A stretch of DNA of 58,368 bases from Paulinella micropora (lineage: Eukaryota; Cercozoa; Imbricatea; Euglyphida). Numbering within the stretch: the first letter of the stretch is position 1; each line of letters starts with the position of its first letter. The notes below the pieces were generated by a model, which saw nothing but the letters and a program-made list of their open reading frames with translations, was not told the DNA's origin and did no database searches. Below, in pieces: positions 1 to 9,440 of the stretch. The DNA lies in the NCBI GenBank assembly GCA_009731375.1, contig BJOX01000216.1:574225-632592 (forward strand). Reading direction: 5' to 3'. The position numbers were made by a program, and so were the translations under genes.

Positions 1-51
1 AGGGGGGGGGGGGGGGGGAACCCCCCCCCCCCCCTTTTTCCCCCCCCCCCC

Positions 52-330
52 CGTTTGTTTCTTCGGTTCTCGGGCAAAAAAAAAAATTTTTTTCCTCTTT
101 TCATATTTTTCATATTTTTCTGACCTTGCGCACGGTGGCCGAGCCATGGCTCCGACAGGGCGCCGTCGGGGCTGTGAGACCCTTGTCCACCTGCTACATG
201 GACCACCGCCCGTCCATCCGCCGCAGGGCTGCGCTGGAGCACAGTGCGCAAGATGTAAAAAAAAAAAGGAAAAATATGAAAAGTGGAAAAAAAAAATTTT
301 TTCGGATGCGTTTGCACGCGCAAACAAGGG
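52..330 (+). repeat. MITE-1 element, full copy
   Basis: Non-coding palindromic element. The outer ends are inverted (CCCCGTTTGTTTC on the left, GCAAACAAGGGG on the right). Inside these are CATATTTTTCATATTTTT and its inverse, then GCGCACGGTG and its inverse CACAGTGCGC around a conserved core beginning GTGGCCGAGCCATGG. G/C and A/T tracts flank it. Short frames across it are shadows. Confidence 0.8.
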
Positions 331-464
331 GCGAGGGGAGAGGGGGGTAAGCAGGGGACGACGGGAACAGAGAGAAGGGAGGGGGCGGGGGGGATCACTC
401 CCCCCTTCCCCTTCTCCCCCCCTCCTCTTTCTCCTCTCCCTCCCTCCCCCCCCCCTTCTTGCCC

Positions 465-715
465 CCGTTTGTTTCTTTGGTTCTCGGGCAAAAAAAATTT
501 ATTTTTCCTGATTTCATATTTTTCATATTTTTCTGACCTTGCGCACGGTGGCCGAGCCATGGCACCGACAGGACGCCGTCGGGGCTGTGAGACCCTCGTC
601 CACCTGCTACATGGACCACCGCCGTCCATCCGCCGCAGGGCTGCGCTGGAGCACAGTGCGCAAGATCAGCGGAAATATCTGCTGGAATATGAAAAGTGGA
701 AAAAACTTTCGGAAC
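465..715 (+). repeat. MITE-1 element, near-full copy
   Basis: Same layout as the copy at 52-330, in the same orientation. The right half diverges after GTGCGCAAGAT and the outermost right terminus is lost. Confidence 0.75.
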
Positions 716-949
716 GTGTTGAGGCTAAATCTAGATAAAAGGAAACGGAAGCTAGTCCAAGCGAGTGCGTCGAATTAAAAAAATCGATCCTCAGGCCTCA
801 AATTGCGTATTTCTCGAGAGGTTCGCACAAAGCCTCTTTCAGCCTATTTCTATCACGTTCCGCTTCCTGCTCGGTTTTAAAACCTTTGTACTGATAAGTC
901 GTCCCCAACCCGCTGCCATACCGCGTCCAGTTAAATTCTAGAAAGACCT

Positions 950-1662
950 TCACGAGCCACGTAATCTCTTTGGCCCCATACTCGTTTGTTTCGTACCTCC
1001 GTATGTTGAATCTTGCTTGTACACGTACTTTGTAATTATTGCCTCCCCTTCCGAAGAAAAGACGAGCGCGCTGGTGGAAGGCAGGGCAGCAGCAATTCCC
1101 GCGGTCACCAGAGGGCTTTTCTCTAACGACGGTCTGGCGCTAAGTATACGTCCAAGGGTCGCTAGAAAGAAATACGCCATATTCTTTCCAGAATCACGCC
1201 GCCAATCATCGCCGTCGTACCAGCGATGTTTAGGAATCCATTCGAATTCCAAGTAACTCTTAGCGCGTGCCCCCAAGTCGGGTGGCAGAAACACGGGCGA
1301 ATCCCATTTCCGCAGCAGACAGAGCATTTCGTCTCCCTCCCCTGTCGCGAACTCCTCTCCTGTCGCGCTCTTGGTGCCCTCTCGTATCGTACAGTCTTCC
1401 AAAGCTGTTATCATGTGTACCACATGCTGTTTCTGCTTTGGAGTAATTCGCTGTATTTCCGTAGCTGCTCCCGCCTTTGCTTGGAGCAGCCTTACCCGAG
1501 TCGAGTAGTGCTGTAATTGCTGCTGCAGCAAGCTTAAATCTGCTAGTTGTTTCTCGACCCTGGCTTTTGCTACTTGTACGGATTCGTTCAGCAGGGCCCA
1601 GCGCAGTTGCTCCTTTTCTCGCTCCAGAGATTTTATTGCTACTGGGCACCAAGTTTAGCGCC
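950..1662 (-). pseudogene. Truncated family A paralogue
   Basis: I do not recognise a named family. The frame is open on the minus strand from about 1662 but begins directly after stop codons and has no ATG. It aligns along its length with the intact gene at 8282-9154: a shared coiled-coil stretch (AIKSLEREKEQL against ATKSLKEEKEQL), then shared RVEKQL, LEDCTI, YLEFEWIP and SGKNMAYFF blocks. The tail differs from the intact copy. Loss of the amino-terminal third, including the CxxC motif, and the MITE-2 sequence immediately upstream suggest 5' truncation by insertion or recombination. Function unknown. Confidence 0.65.
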
Positions 1663-1663
1663 A

Positions 1664-1735
1664 AATTTTGAGGGGTGTGATATGGCTGCAACACTGGCTT
1701 TTGCCGAAAAACCCCCCTATCATTCTTTCTTGTAC
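1664..1735 (+). repeat. MITE-2 fragment
   Basis: Contains GCGCCAAATTTTG followed by GTGTGATATGGC and TTTTGCCGAAAAA. The same words recur at 18.55, 18.95, 25.2, 27.08, 37.2 and 48.5 kb. Confidence 0.55.
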
Positions 1736-1744
1736 ACAGGTTTG

Positions 1745-2350
1745 CTAGTCGAGCCTCCTGCGTTTAGTGCTAGGCTCGGCTGCCACACGGCTGTTGTCCG
1801 CAGCCGGCTGCTGCGCGCAGCCGCCTGGCAGCTCCGATGATGCTTCCTGGCGAAGTGTTTCTCGCACGCGCGTCAGGGCCAGGCCCAACAAGTTGAGCCC
1901 CTTCCATTCCTTCGTGTTGGTGGCACGCGGGTCAGAAGACGACAGGCCTATACCCCAGATCCGGTCGTAGGGGGACGCCTCTGCCAACACCTTGTTGTCC
2001 GTGCCCTCGAGGGCGTCGCGCAGCTCGGGGTTCTGGCGGAATTTGTGCAGGTTTCCTTGGTACATGATCTCCTCCCGGTGCTCTTCCCAGTAGACAGGCT
2101 CAAAGCCTCGCACTCTCCGTCCAAGCCTCCTTTGTTTCTTGGGATCCCGGGTGGCCAGAATCGCTCGACGAAACTTGGCATCTCCGAACAAGCGAGCCTT
2201 CTCAGCCATCAGCCACTGCTCGGCACAACTATACTCCTGCCCGTCTACCGTAAAGGGAGACCTGTGCAACTGCGAACCCCAGTCGGACTTGCCCCAAAAG
2301 AAGACGAACCCTGCTGCTGCGTTGGGGCCGGGGGACTTCTTCTTCTTCAT
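1745..2350 (-). CDS. NADAR (YbiA-like) domain protein
   Basis: A 201-aa protein whose body is a complete NADAR domain. Residues about 14-165 show the family pattern: FWG near 18-20, the AEQW segment (Glu44) in place of the usual EHxxQ, KFRQNPELRDALEGT near 103-117, and SPYDRIWGIG (Asp129, Trp132) followed by GLNLLGLAL near 151-159. Family members such as YbiA hydrolyse the N-glycosidic bond of riboflavin-pathway intermediates or of ADP-ribose-like nucleotides, so a nucleotide-sanitising or anti-defence role is possible but inferred. The start is the ATG before the KKKK run; longer upstream frames run into G tracts and a gap. The carboxy end STKRRRLD is basic and could be a nuclear localisation signal. 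Confidence 0.85.
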   Translation of the reverse strand: MKKKKSPGPNAAAGFVFFWGKSDWGSQLHRSPFTVDGQEYSCAEQWLMAEKARLFGDAKFRRAILATRDPKKQRRLGRRVRGFEPVYWEEHREEIMYQGNLHKFRQNPELRDALEGTDNKVLAEASPYDRIWGIGLSSSDPRATNTKEWKGLNLLGLALTRVRETLRQEASSELPGGCAQQPAADNSRVAAEPSTKRRRLD

Positions 2351-2540
2351 GATTTTGATTGGCGAAGGAGCTTTGTAATTTGCACGCCTTCTTGCCCCCC
2401 CCCCCCCATAAATCAAAGTACGCGTTCCGTGCCCCCCCCCCCCCCGGGGGGGGCCGGGGGCGGGNNNNNNNNNNCCCCCTAAGGTAAACAACCTCATTTC
2501 TCTGCTCCCAGTGTTCTCCCCCGCTTCCCTACTGCCTGGC

Positions 2541-4238
2541 ATGTCGGGCCAGCACCACAAAAGAGAGAGACCCCGCAAGCGCCGCTGCGATGCGCCCGCC
2601 AACCGGCTGTTATCCTTGCCCGAGGGTGTCTGGTGGCTCGTGAGGGACTTCGTGCCTGCCAGCCTAGTGTGGCTGGCCCTGTGCGACCGGCAGCTGCGAG
2701 CCCTGGTCCCGCGGTGGTGGCGGGGGTATGTACCACCGACCGAGCTCGTCCTGCACCGGGCAGAGCACTGCAACATAGTCCTTGGCCTGCGCGCAGCGGG
2801 TGTGACGAGCCTCGGCAGCGTAACAGTGGTGGCCCGGGGCCGTGGCTATAGAGTGCAGCGCAGTTCTCTCGCCAGACCCATCGACCTGCTGCGGGGTCTG
2901 CGAGTACAGAAGCTGTCAGTGCGCAGCAACTCGCGCCTGAAATGCCAACTTCCGAGTATGCTGTCCAGCCCCGCCTCGGTCGAGGAGCTAGAGTTGAAGC
3001 GGATCCCGCGCTTGACCTACCGAGATCTGGCAAGTCTGGCGGAGCCGGCTGCGCTCCGAAAACTGAGCGTGGCCTGGTGTGACAGCTGGACAGACGCCGA
3101 TCTGGCCCACCTCGGGGCCTTGGTGTCACTAGAGCACCTCCACTTGCGGGGTTGTTTTGAAGTGCAAGGCCCCGGGCTAGTACACCTGCGCCATCTCGGC
3201 TCCCTCCGGCGGCTAGAAATAACCTTTGCGCACATCATCAACCAAGAGGGGATAGAATGCGTGCGCCAGCTACGCCAGCTCGAAGCGCTGCAGCTGTACG
3301 AGCTGTCGCTGGCCCTGGAGTGGACGGACGACGACGTCATCAATCTGGCTCCGCTCAGGGAACTTACCCAACTTAAACGCCTGGACCTGCACGCCTGTCG
3401 CTCTGTGACGGATGCCTTTGTGGCGGGGCTGTCAGATCTCCCGGCCCTCCGCGAACTAGACCTATCGGATTGCGATGGCATCCAGGGCCCGGGTCTGCGG
3501 GGCTTGCTGCAGCTACGCCAGCTGCAGAGCCTCAAGATCAAGGTCTCTGCAGCCGACGGAACGCTGCTGCACACGCTGGCCCGCCTGCCGCTGATAGAGC
3601 TGCAACTCGAGCCCTGCCCGGGCCTAACTAGCACGGACCTGGGCATACTAGGTTTGTGCCAGTCGCTGAGAAAGCTGGAGCTACTGGACTGCGCTGGCAT
3701 CACCAGCCTGCACGAACTTCCGCGCCTGCCGGCTCTACGCGAACTGACGTTGCGGGGTTGCGAGCACTTTGCTAGCCTAGGACCGCTGGAGTACTGTGCG
3801 CGGTTGGAGGTACTGCAACTCGGGCGATGGGGACGCCCCTTGGACCTGCACGAATTACCACCCGTGCGCTCTCTACAAGAGCTGTCCCTGTATAGCTGCG
3901 AGCGCCTGGAGGGTTTCGGCGCGCTGCTGCATTTCCCTGCGCTGCGCAAAGTGACGATCGACTGCGGTACAAGCCTGACCTTGGAAGACCTGGCCCCGTT
4001 GCTAGTTCAGCCTTCGCTGCGCACGTTGCATCTGCGGGGTTGCCGGCAGATCATGTCCTACCCCCTGGCGCAAGCCGCCGCCTTGGCGCGCNNNNNNNNN
4101 NTTGCGGGGTTGCGGGCAGATCTTGCCCCAGCCCCTGGCGCAAGCCGCCGCCTCGGCGCGCAGCAAGTTGCAGCTGCGGTACGATGGGCAGATTATCTAC
4201 CCGACCAACGGAAAAGACATCTTTGGCGGGTGAGGTAA
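2541..4238 (+). CDS. F-box-like leucine-rich repeat protein
   Basis: About 565 aa. After a basic leader (RERPRKRRC), residues about 20-55 look like an F-box (LLSLPEGVWWLVRDFV followed by LALCDRQLRALV). The rest is cysteine-type LRRs of about 24-26 residues (LxxLxLxxCxxL), for example LRKLSVAWCDSWTDADL and LRELDLSDCDGIQGPGL. F-box/LRR proteins act as substrate receptors of SCF ubiquitin ligases; a viral one would redirect host ubiquitination, which is inference. The start is the first ATG of the open frame. A 10-N gap at 4092-4101 lies near the 3' end between two near-identical 60-bp stretches, so the last LRR may be duplicated artificially. A degenerate copy lies at 49.0-49.4 kb. It converges with the minus-strand LRR gene ending at 4413. 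Confidence 0.85.
   Translation: MSGQHHKRERPRKRRCDAPANRLLSLPEGVWWLVRDFVPASLVWLALCDRQLRALVPRWWRGYVPPTELVLHRAEHCNIVLGLRAAGVTSLGSVTVVARGRGYRVQRSSLARPIDLLRGLRVQKLSVRSNSRLKCQLPSMLSSPASVEELELKRIPRLTYRDLASLAEPAALRKLSVAWCDSWTDADLAHLGALVSLEHLHLRGCFEVQGPGLVHLRHLGSLRRLEITFAHIINQEGIECVRQLRQLEALQLYELSLALEWTDDDVINLAPLRELTQLKRLDLHACRSVTDAFVAGLSDLPALRELDLSDCDGIQGPGLRGLLQLRQLQSLKIKVSAADGTLLHTLARLPLIELQLEPCPGLTSTDLGILGLCQSLRKLELLDCAGITSLHELPRLPALRELTLRGCEHFASLGPLEYCARLEVLQLGRWGRPLDLHELPPVRSLQELSLYSCERLEGFGALLHFPALRKVTIDCGTSLTLEDLAPLLVQPSLRTLHLRGCRQIMSYPLAQAAALARXXXXAGLRADLAPAPGASRRLGAQQVAAAVRWADYLPDQRKRHLWRVR
4092..4101. other. Assembly gap flanked by near-duplicate sequence
   Basis: About 60 bp on each side of the Ns match at roughly nine bases in ten (shared GCGGGGTTGC and CTGGCGCAAGCCGCCGCC). 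The likeliest cause is two contig ends that overlap but were not merged. Confidence 0.7.
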
Positions 4239-4257
4239 AGAGATGATGCAACCAACG

Positions 4258-4272
4258 TATTTTTAATAAAAA
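4258..4272. terminator. AATAAA-type 3' end signal between convergent genes
   Basis: TTTTTAATAAAAAATC lies about 25 nt after the stop of the plus-strand LRR gene, in the convergent intergenic space. AATAAA is the eukaryotic poly(A) signal; use here is inferred. Confidence 0.45.
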
Positions 4273-4412
4273 ATCTACTTGTGTGCAAACATGCTTCTCC
4301 CCCGGCCCGAGCCTTTAGATAGGAACCCCCCTGGAATGAGATTGCAAAACAAGTACCGGCCACGTGCGCGCCTGCTCGTACACTTGGGCGCTTGCCTCCC
4401 TCGCCCCCACAG

Positions 4413-5775
4413 CTACAAGTGCGCGCCTGAAATTTCGCACGCAATGCTCTTTTTTTCACCCAAAAGCTGCAGGTCCCGAAGGTTCTGCTCGTCGAGCGGG
4501 ACCTCCCTCAAGCTCAGGCGCGCCAGCCCCTGGCAGCCCGCTAGGGCAAACAAGTTTGAAACACTGTCTACGCGCTCCAACTCCAACACGCGCAGGCGGG
4601 GCGAGGGGCCCATTCCCCCCAGGTCCAGCTCAGACGCGCAGTCGGTGATCTTTAGCGCCTGTAGTTGGGGCGCGGCGCCGAACCGCAGCGGGGACAAGCA
4701 GAGGCAGTCAGACAGAAAGACACTCTCGGCCGTGGCCACCACGTGATCTATTTCCGCCAAGAATAACGCCTTGGTCAAGGTCAGCACACGCAGCTTAGGA
4801 AAGCAGCGGAAAAAGCTCGAAGAGCGCAGCGCCGCGTTACAGAGCGTCAAGCTCTCGACGCGCAGCCTGACGCTGATGTCTGCAGACAACTTGTCGTCGA
4901 GCATGCCAAAGGTGTCGTGCCAGGCTAGAAACCGCAGCTCCTGCAAGCGCGCCAGGCATTCTAGCATGTCCGCCACGTCCCGAGCCTCGATCGCACAGTA
5001 CTGGAGGCTCAGACTTTGCAGACGCACCAAGCGCGCCAGCACGGGCAGCACTGTCCGGCACACGGAGTGTGTGGAAGGAAACCGCAGGCTCCTGAGCTCG
5101 GAGAGCTGCGCCAGCCCCTCGGGACAAATTTCACTCTGGTAGTCTGGCAGCGTCAACGTGCGCAACCGCGGCAGCAGCCGCAGCAGAGCGTCGAGCTCGC
5201 CGCGTTTGTGGTACGAGCCTGCCAGGTCAAGCCCTGCTAGCGCCGGTAGCTGCGCGAGCCAGCCCAGGAAGGGCAGCCAGCCACAGTTGAAGAAGCGAAC
5301 TCGGCGCAGCCGGACCAGCGCGGCTAGCGGCGACAAAACTGCAGTGGAAAATCCCCGGCAGTACTCGAACGACAGCTGCTCCAGGTCCGTGAGTCCGGCC
5401 AGGGCCCTGATGTCGTCGTCGCGCGCCGACCTGCTCCACGACACCACGCGCAGCGACCGGGCGCCGTGCAGGCAGTCGGCGCACTGCGCGAGGTTCCCCG
5501 AACGCTCGAACGCCGTGGTGTCCAANNNNNNNNNNGCAATGCTCTTTTTTTCACCCAAAAGCTGCAGATCCCGAAGGTTCTGCTCGTCGAGCGGGACCTC
5601 CCTCAAGCTCAGGCGCGCCAGCCCCGGGCAGACCGCCGCGCGACACACCCCGCAGGCGGAACAGCTCGATGTGCGGCAGAAACGAAAGCAGCAGCCTGAC
5701 CACGTCCGCCGGCGGCGGCGCGTGTGGCGCAAGCGTTGTTTTCTGGCGCTTTCTCGCCCGCGCCTGCTTCTTCAT
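4413..5775 (-). pseudogene. F-box/LRR protein, broken by frameshift and gap
   Basis: The minus-strand ATG at 5775 opens with MKKQARARKRQK and an F-box-like stretch (PPPADVVRLLLSFLPHIEL, then FRLRGVSR). Around 5640 the frame must shift to reach an LRR tail (GLARLSLREVPLDEQNLRDL). This runs into the gap at 5526-5535, after which a long open LRR array continues to 4413. That array ends with the same GLARLSLREVPLDEQNLRDL module seen before the gap. So either the module is a contig-end artefact or an internally deleted gene lies beside a complete one. The repeats are Leu/Cys type, as in an F-box/LRR substrate adaptor. The F-box and LRR calls are firm; the continuity of the gene is not. Confidence 0.7.
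5526..5535. other. Assembly gap; right flank duplicates 4441-4545
   Basis: The sequence after the Ns (starting GCAATGCTCTTTTTTTCACC) repeats the 3' end of the same LRR gene at 4441 with only scattered differences. A duplicated or collapsed contig end is likely. Confidence 0.7.
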
Positions 5776-5924
5776 GTGCCGTTTGGCTAGCAAAAGAAAA
5801 AAAAATAATCATAAAAAAAAGGTGAAAGAGGTGTGGGAAGAATGGGGGAGGGGGGGGGGGGCCGGCCCGCACGGAGGAACCCCTTCCTCTTTCTTCCTCC
5901 TCTTTGCCTCCCCCCTTCCCCTTG

Positions 5925-6040
5925 CCCCGTCTGTTTCTTTGGTTATCGGGCAAAAAAAATTCTTCGTTTCATATTTTTCATATTTTTCTTATTTTGCGCA
6001 CGGTGGCCGGGCCATGGCACGGACGGGGCAGGGGCGGGGG
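5925..6040 (+). repeat. MITE-1, left half
   Basis: Terminal GTCTGTTTCTTTGGTTATCGG, the paired CATATTTTT motif and the GCGCACGGTGGCCGGGCCATGG core, then abrupt loss of the right half. Confidence 0.7.
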
Positions 6041-6059
6041 CGCGCAAAGAATGTACAAA

Positions 6060-6240
6060 AAATTATTAAAAAAATCCTTGACAAAGTTTTACACTTGGCA
6101 CTGAGAACAGGGAGCAGGAGAAGGAAGGGGGAGGGCAGGGGGCACGCTTCGCCGGTGTACAAAGAAAAATTTAATAAAATCCTTGACAAAAGTTTGAAGA
6201 CGCTGAAGTGTAACTTGTACCAGCAATGTCAAAGGGGTCG
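6060..6240 (+). repeat. Intergenic repeat modules shared with 37.1-37.7 kb
   Basis: The first part is the reverse complement of the recurring CTCAGTGCCAAGTGTAAAAC module. The second part (AATTTAATAAAATCCTTGAC through CTTGTACCAGCAATGTCAA) recurs at 37595-37672 in the same orientation. No coding potential seen. Confidence 0.6.
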
Positions 6241-6337
6241 AGGCAGGGTAGGGAAAGGGGACGGAGAGGAGCACTCCCCTCCCCTTCCCTCCTCCCCTTC
6301 CTCTTTCTTCCTCCCCTTGGCTTTCCCCACTTCCCCC

Positions 6338-6600
6338 TTCCCCTGTCTGGTTTTTTGGTTGTCGGGCAAAATTTTTTTTCCTGATTTCATATTTTTCATA
6401 TTTCCGCAGGTCTTGCGCACGGTGGCCGAGCCATGGCTCCGACATGACGCCGTCAGGGTCGTGAGGCCCTTGTCCACCTGGTACAGTGACCACCGCCCAT
6501 CCATCTGCCGCAGGGCTGCGCTGGAGCACGGTGCGCAAGATCTGCGAAAATATGAAAAATATGAAAAGTAGAAAAAATTTTTTTTTGGATGCGTTTGCAC
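6338..6600 (+). repeat. MITE-1 element, full copy
   Basis: Both halves are present: TTTCATATTTTTCATATTT with GCGCACGGTG on the left, and CACGGTGCGCAAGATCTGCG with AAATATGAAAAATATGAAAA on the right. Confidence 0.8.
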
Positions 6601-6662
6601 TCCCTTCTCCTTCCCTCCTCCACTTCCTCTTTCTTCCTCCTTTTTGCCTTCCCCCCTTTCCC

Positions 6663-6924
6663 TTGCCCGTCTGTTTCTTTGGTTGTCGGGGAAATTTTTT
6701 TTTTCCTGATTTCATATTTTTCATATTATTCTGACTTTGTGCACGGTGGCCGAGCCATGGCTCCGACATGACGCCGTCGGGGTTGTGAGCCCTTGTCCAC
6801 TTGGTACACATGACCACCACCCATCCATCCGCCGCAGGGCTGCGCTGGAGCACTGTGCGCAAGATCTGCGGAAATATGAAAAATATGAAAAGTAGAAAAA
6901 TTTTTTTTTGGGATGCGTTTGAAT
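6663..6924 (+). repeat. MITE-1 element, full copy
   Basis: Second tandem-oriented copy. Its right end, TTTTTTTTGGGATGCGTTTG, joins directly to a Sel1 coding remnant at 6925, so this insertion or its repair defines the 5' break of that gene. Confidence 0.8.
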
Positions 6925-7037
6925 TCTTCGAGAAGGCGGCGTTGCAAGGTAGCGACGAGGCACAGTTCCGGCTAGCTCTATGCTACGACTCTGGCGTCTC
7001 GGTGCCCAAAAACGAAGCTAAGGGCGTACAATACTAG
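6925..7037 (+). pseudogene. Sel1-repeat remnant
   Basis: A single Sel1-like repeat remains: FFEKAALQGSDEAQFRLALC followed by YDSGVSVPKNEAKGVQY and a stop. The AAxxGxxxAQxxLAxCYxxGxGVxxxxxKA pattern is the Sel1 consensus. There is no start of its own, since the frame enters from the MITE-1 right end. It is more diverged than the intact Sel1 genes at 33.6 and 46.3 kb. Probably a relic of a deleted Sel1 gene. Confidence 0.75.
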
Positions 7038-7112
7038 TCGCGGGGGGCGATCGTCCGAAACTTGTCCAAGTTAAAGAAGTTTTTTTAATATTTTTTGCCG
7101 CAGATTCTTCTG

Positions 7113-7514
7113 CTAGCAGTCGATTGTAAAATGCACTGGAGGTAAAGATACTAGATTCCGACGCATTTCAGTTAATTGCTGCTGCAGGGTTATTATGCTA
7201 TCAGTCACAAGATCTAATTGGTTTTGTTCATCTGCATCTCCATCTAAAGTCCACAGATAGCGATACATCAGTCCGTTATATTTGTCAGTTAGCACACTTA
7301 ACGTATTGCAAGCAATAACGTATTCTCGTTTGAGCGCGCGTTGGGCGCGAGAGGAAAATTCCGTCGAGTCGATTCGTCTGGTCGTCATCTGTGCACCAAG
7401 ACAAGGCATTTTCTTGCTTCTTCTCCTGTCAGGAGGTTCCGACGGGACCTTTCTCTTTGCTGTGCCTTGCTTTTCACCAAATTGCTGATTAGTGCCAGCT
7501 GCGCGCAGGCGCAT
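7113..7514 (-). CDS. Hypothetical protein, 133 aa
   Basis: No recognised family. The first ATG in the open frame is at 7514; a second at 7409 would give a shorter form. The amino part is basic (KRKVPSEPPDRRRSKK) and nuclear-localisation-like. The rest is predicted mostly helical, with heptad-like spacing (TDSIITLQQQLTEMRRNL) near the end. Base composition is more AT-rich than the LRR genes, as in the family A gene downstream. The upstream side is a G/C-rich tract. Confidence 0.5.
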   Translation of the reverse strand: MRLRAAGTNQQFGEKQGTAKRKVPSEPPDRRRSKKMPCLGAQMTTRRIDSTEFSSRAQRALKREYVIACNTLSVLTDKYNGLMYRYLWTLDGDADEQNQLDLVTDSIITLQQQLTEMRRNLVSLPPVHFTIDC

Positions 7515-7720
7515 CCAGTCTGGGTTGTGGTGCGGGGAGGGGGGCGCCCCCCCCCCCCACACACAACAGTGAGTAGTAGATGGGGGGGGTGCTCCCCCCC
7601 CCCACGCAACAGTGAGAGTAGATGGGGGGGGGGTTGCTCTTCTCCCTTCGGCGCTCCGCTCCCTGTATGCCGGGGAGTTTTTCTCTTTATCGCTCCTTTT
7701 TTCCTGTTCTTTTTCTCATC

Positions 7721-8087
7721 ATGACGACGAGACCCCCACAGTTGGCTGTGCCAGACCAAACCAAACCAAGGGCAGAAATCGATCCTTACATTTAGGCGGG
7801 CCGCCTGCTTGTTTGACTTGCCAGCCTACACACGAGCGGGTCCGTAAATTTGATGGACTAATCCCCAGCGGCCACAAAAGTAAAAGTACGCCCCATTTTA
7901 AATCTTGCGGCACGAACGGGTCTGCCTACGAGCCCCCAAGAGGGTTCCTGCCACTCCGGCCGGAGTATAGTATTTCAAGAAACCACGCCGGTAGCTGCCA
8001 AAGTCTACGACGTGTGGCCTCGTTGTCCAATGCCTGAATTATCGTTCCAACTGCACTGCAAATGAACTGAGATTTTAATGCGGTCAT
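7721..8087 (+). pseudogene. Possible decayed short gene
   Basis: The ATG at 7721 opens MTTRPPQLAVPDQTKPRAEI, then stops. Protein-like stretches continue in the other two plus frames (FDGLIPSGHKSKSTPHF, later AAKVYDVWPRCPMPEL), ending at a TGA near 8087. Two frameshifts would be needed to connect them. No homology recognised. This is a weak call, kept because codon use looks coding in short runs. Confidence 0.25.
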
Positions 8088-8281
8088 CGTCACTTGTACC
8101 AAACAAATAAACTTTTTCTTTCTTGTTTTGCTTTAGAAAACCAATATCAACAAAGCAATTCCCAACACTGTACAACCCACTGCGCCGGTGTACTCAGATT
8201 GGTGTAGTTGGCCATGCATGAGGAATCATAGCAATCTGAAGCCGCAAGTGTCCATTCATTCATGTAGCTGCGTCTAATAAT

Positions 8282-9154
8282 TCACTCATTAGGCCATTCC
8301 TTTTCTGCCATCCAGAGCACGGGTTGCAAATCTACCGCTGACGAAGGTGTAACACTACATATACGTCGAAGGGTCGCTTTAAAGAAATGCGCCATCTCCT
8401 TCCCGGATGTATGCCACGATATATCGCCCTGGTAAAATTGATATCGAGGAATCCACTTGAATTCCAGGTAACTTTCAGCGACTTTCTTGAAGTTGGGTGG
8501 TGGAAAGCCACGCTGATCCCATTGCTTCAGAATCGTTAGCATCTCGACTCCCTCGCTTGTCGAAGCTTTCCCCCCTGTCGCGTTCGGTCTACCCTTTGGT
8601 ATCGTACAATCTTCTAAAGACTTTATTGCGAATTCCACTAGCCCCCTCTGATCCCTAGTAATTTTCTGTATTTCTGCAGGTCGGCTTGCCTTTGCTTGAA
8701 GCTTTCTTACCCAAGTCGAGTACTCATCTACCTGCTTCTGCAGCAAGTCTAAATCTTGTAGTTGTTTCTCGACTCTGGCTCCTGCTAGCTTTGTGGAATC
8801 TCTCGGTTCGGCCCGGTGCAGTTGCTCTTTTTCTTCCTTAAGAGATTTTGTTGCTAGTCGGATTTTGGTAGATTGAGACTTGATGTCAGCTTGAATTTTG
8901 TTCACGTCGGCCGTCTCAATGGGTATAGACATGGGTTCTGGTGTAATTACCGAAATATTACGCACCCCAGATCGTAAGTCAATTGGCGCTTTGTTCCATT
9001 TGTAGCTCAACTGGTCAACAGAAAAGTCGTAGGAGGTCACGACAGCTTCTCCGTTATCATTGACGTATCGTCTGGAATTATCCCACGTAGAAAATTCTGT
9101 GTGCATGGGTATTTTTCCGCGACGTACTTTGCCGCAGTCTGTGCAGGACGCCAT
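8282..9154 (-). CDS. Family A protein with CxxC motif and coiled coil
   Basis: A 290-aa protein of unknown function. Starting at the ATG of MASCTDCGKVRRGK, it has an amino-terminal CxxC, a long helical stretch around residues 85-160 with heptads (ATKSLKEEKEQL, LQDLDLLQKQVDEYSTW), and a globular carboxy domain with the blocks SLEDCTIPKG, YLEFKWIPRYQFY and SGKEMAHFFKATLRRI. A 5'-truncated paralogue lies at 950-1662 on the same strand. The upstream alternative start would add a hydrophobic leader (FLEILQAVVVGFV), but the ATG at 9154 is preferred. No domain assignment is made. Confidence 0.65.
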   Translation of the reverse strand: MASCTDCGKVRRGKIPMHTEFSTWDNSRRYVNDNGEAVVTSYDFSVDQLSYKWNKAPIDLRSGVRNISVITPEPMSIPIETADVNKIQADIKSQSTKIRLATKSLKEEKEQLHRAEPRDSTKLAGARVEKQLQDLDLLQKQVDEYSTWVRKLQAKASRPAEIQKITRDQRGLVEFAIKSLEDCTIPKGRPNATGGKASTSEGVEMLTILKQWDQRGFPPPNFKKVAESYLEFKWIPRYQFYQGDISWHTSGKEMAHFFKATLRRICSVTPSSAVDLQPVLWMAEKEWPNE

Positions 9155-9440
9155 TACAAACCCCACAACAACAGCCTGGAGGATTTCCAGGAACAAATGC
9201 ACCTAGTACTACCTTTTCTGTGCTCGGCCTTTCACGCAAATATTTTTTCCAATTAAGAATATACTATAAATAACAAGACGAAAAAAAGGGAAAGGGCGAG
9301 GGGGGAAAAACCCTCCCCCCTCAGTGGAGGGAAGGGGGGGGGGGTGCCCCACCCCCTCGGCGCTCCAATGGGGGGAGGGGGGTCGACGCCCCGCGTCTAG
9401 GCGGTCAAAAAGACCTTCTGCCTGCTTCTGCTGCCCGGTC

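Noticed and set aside
120-260. Box-A-like GGTGGCCGAG in the MITE-1 core, suggesting a tRNA gene or tRNA-derived SINE
   Set aside because: No matching B box, no cloverleaf and no poly(A) tail; the nested inverted repeats fit a MITE better.
126-778. Overlapping open frames of 70-150 codons across the first kilobase and other repeat copies
   Set aside because: They translate the MITE-1 core, recur wherever that element occurs, and lack conserved frame between copies.
3017-3949. 310-codon antisense frame in the first LRR gene
   Set aside because: Ser/Arg-rich shadow of the LRR coding frame.
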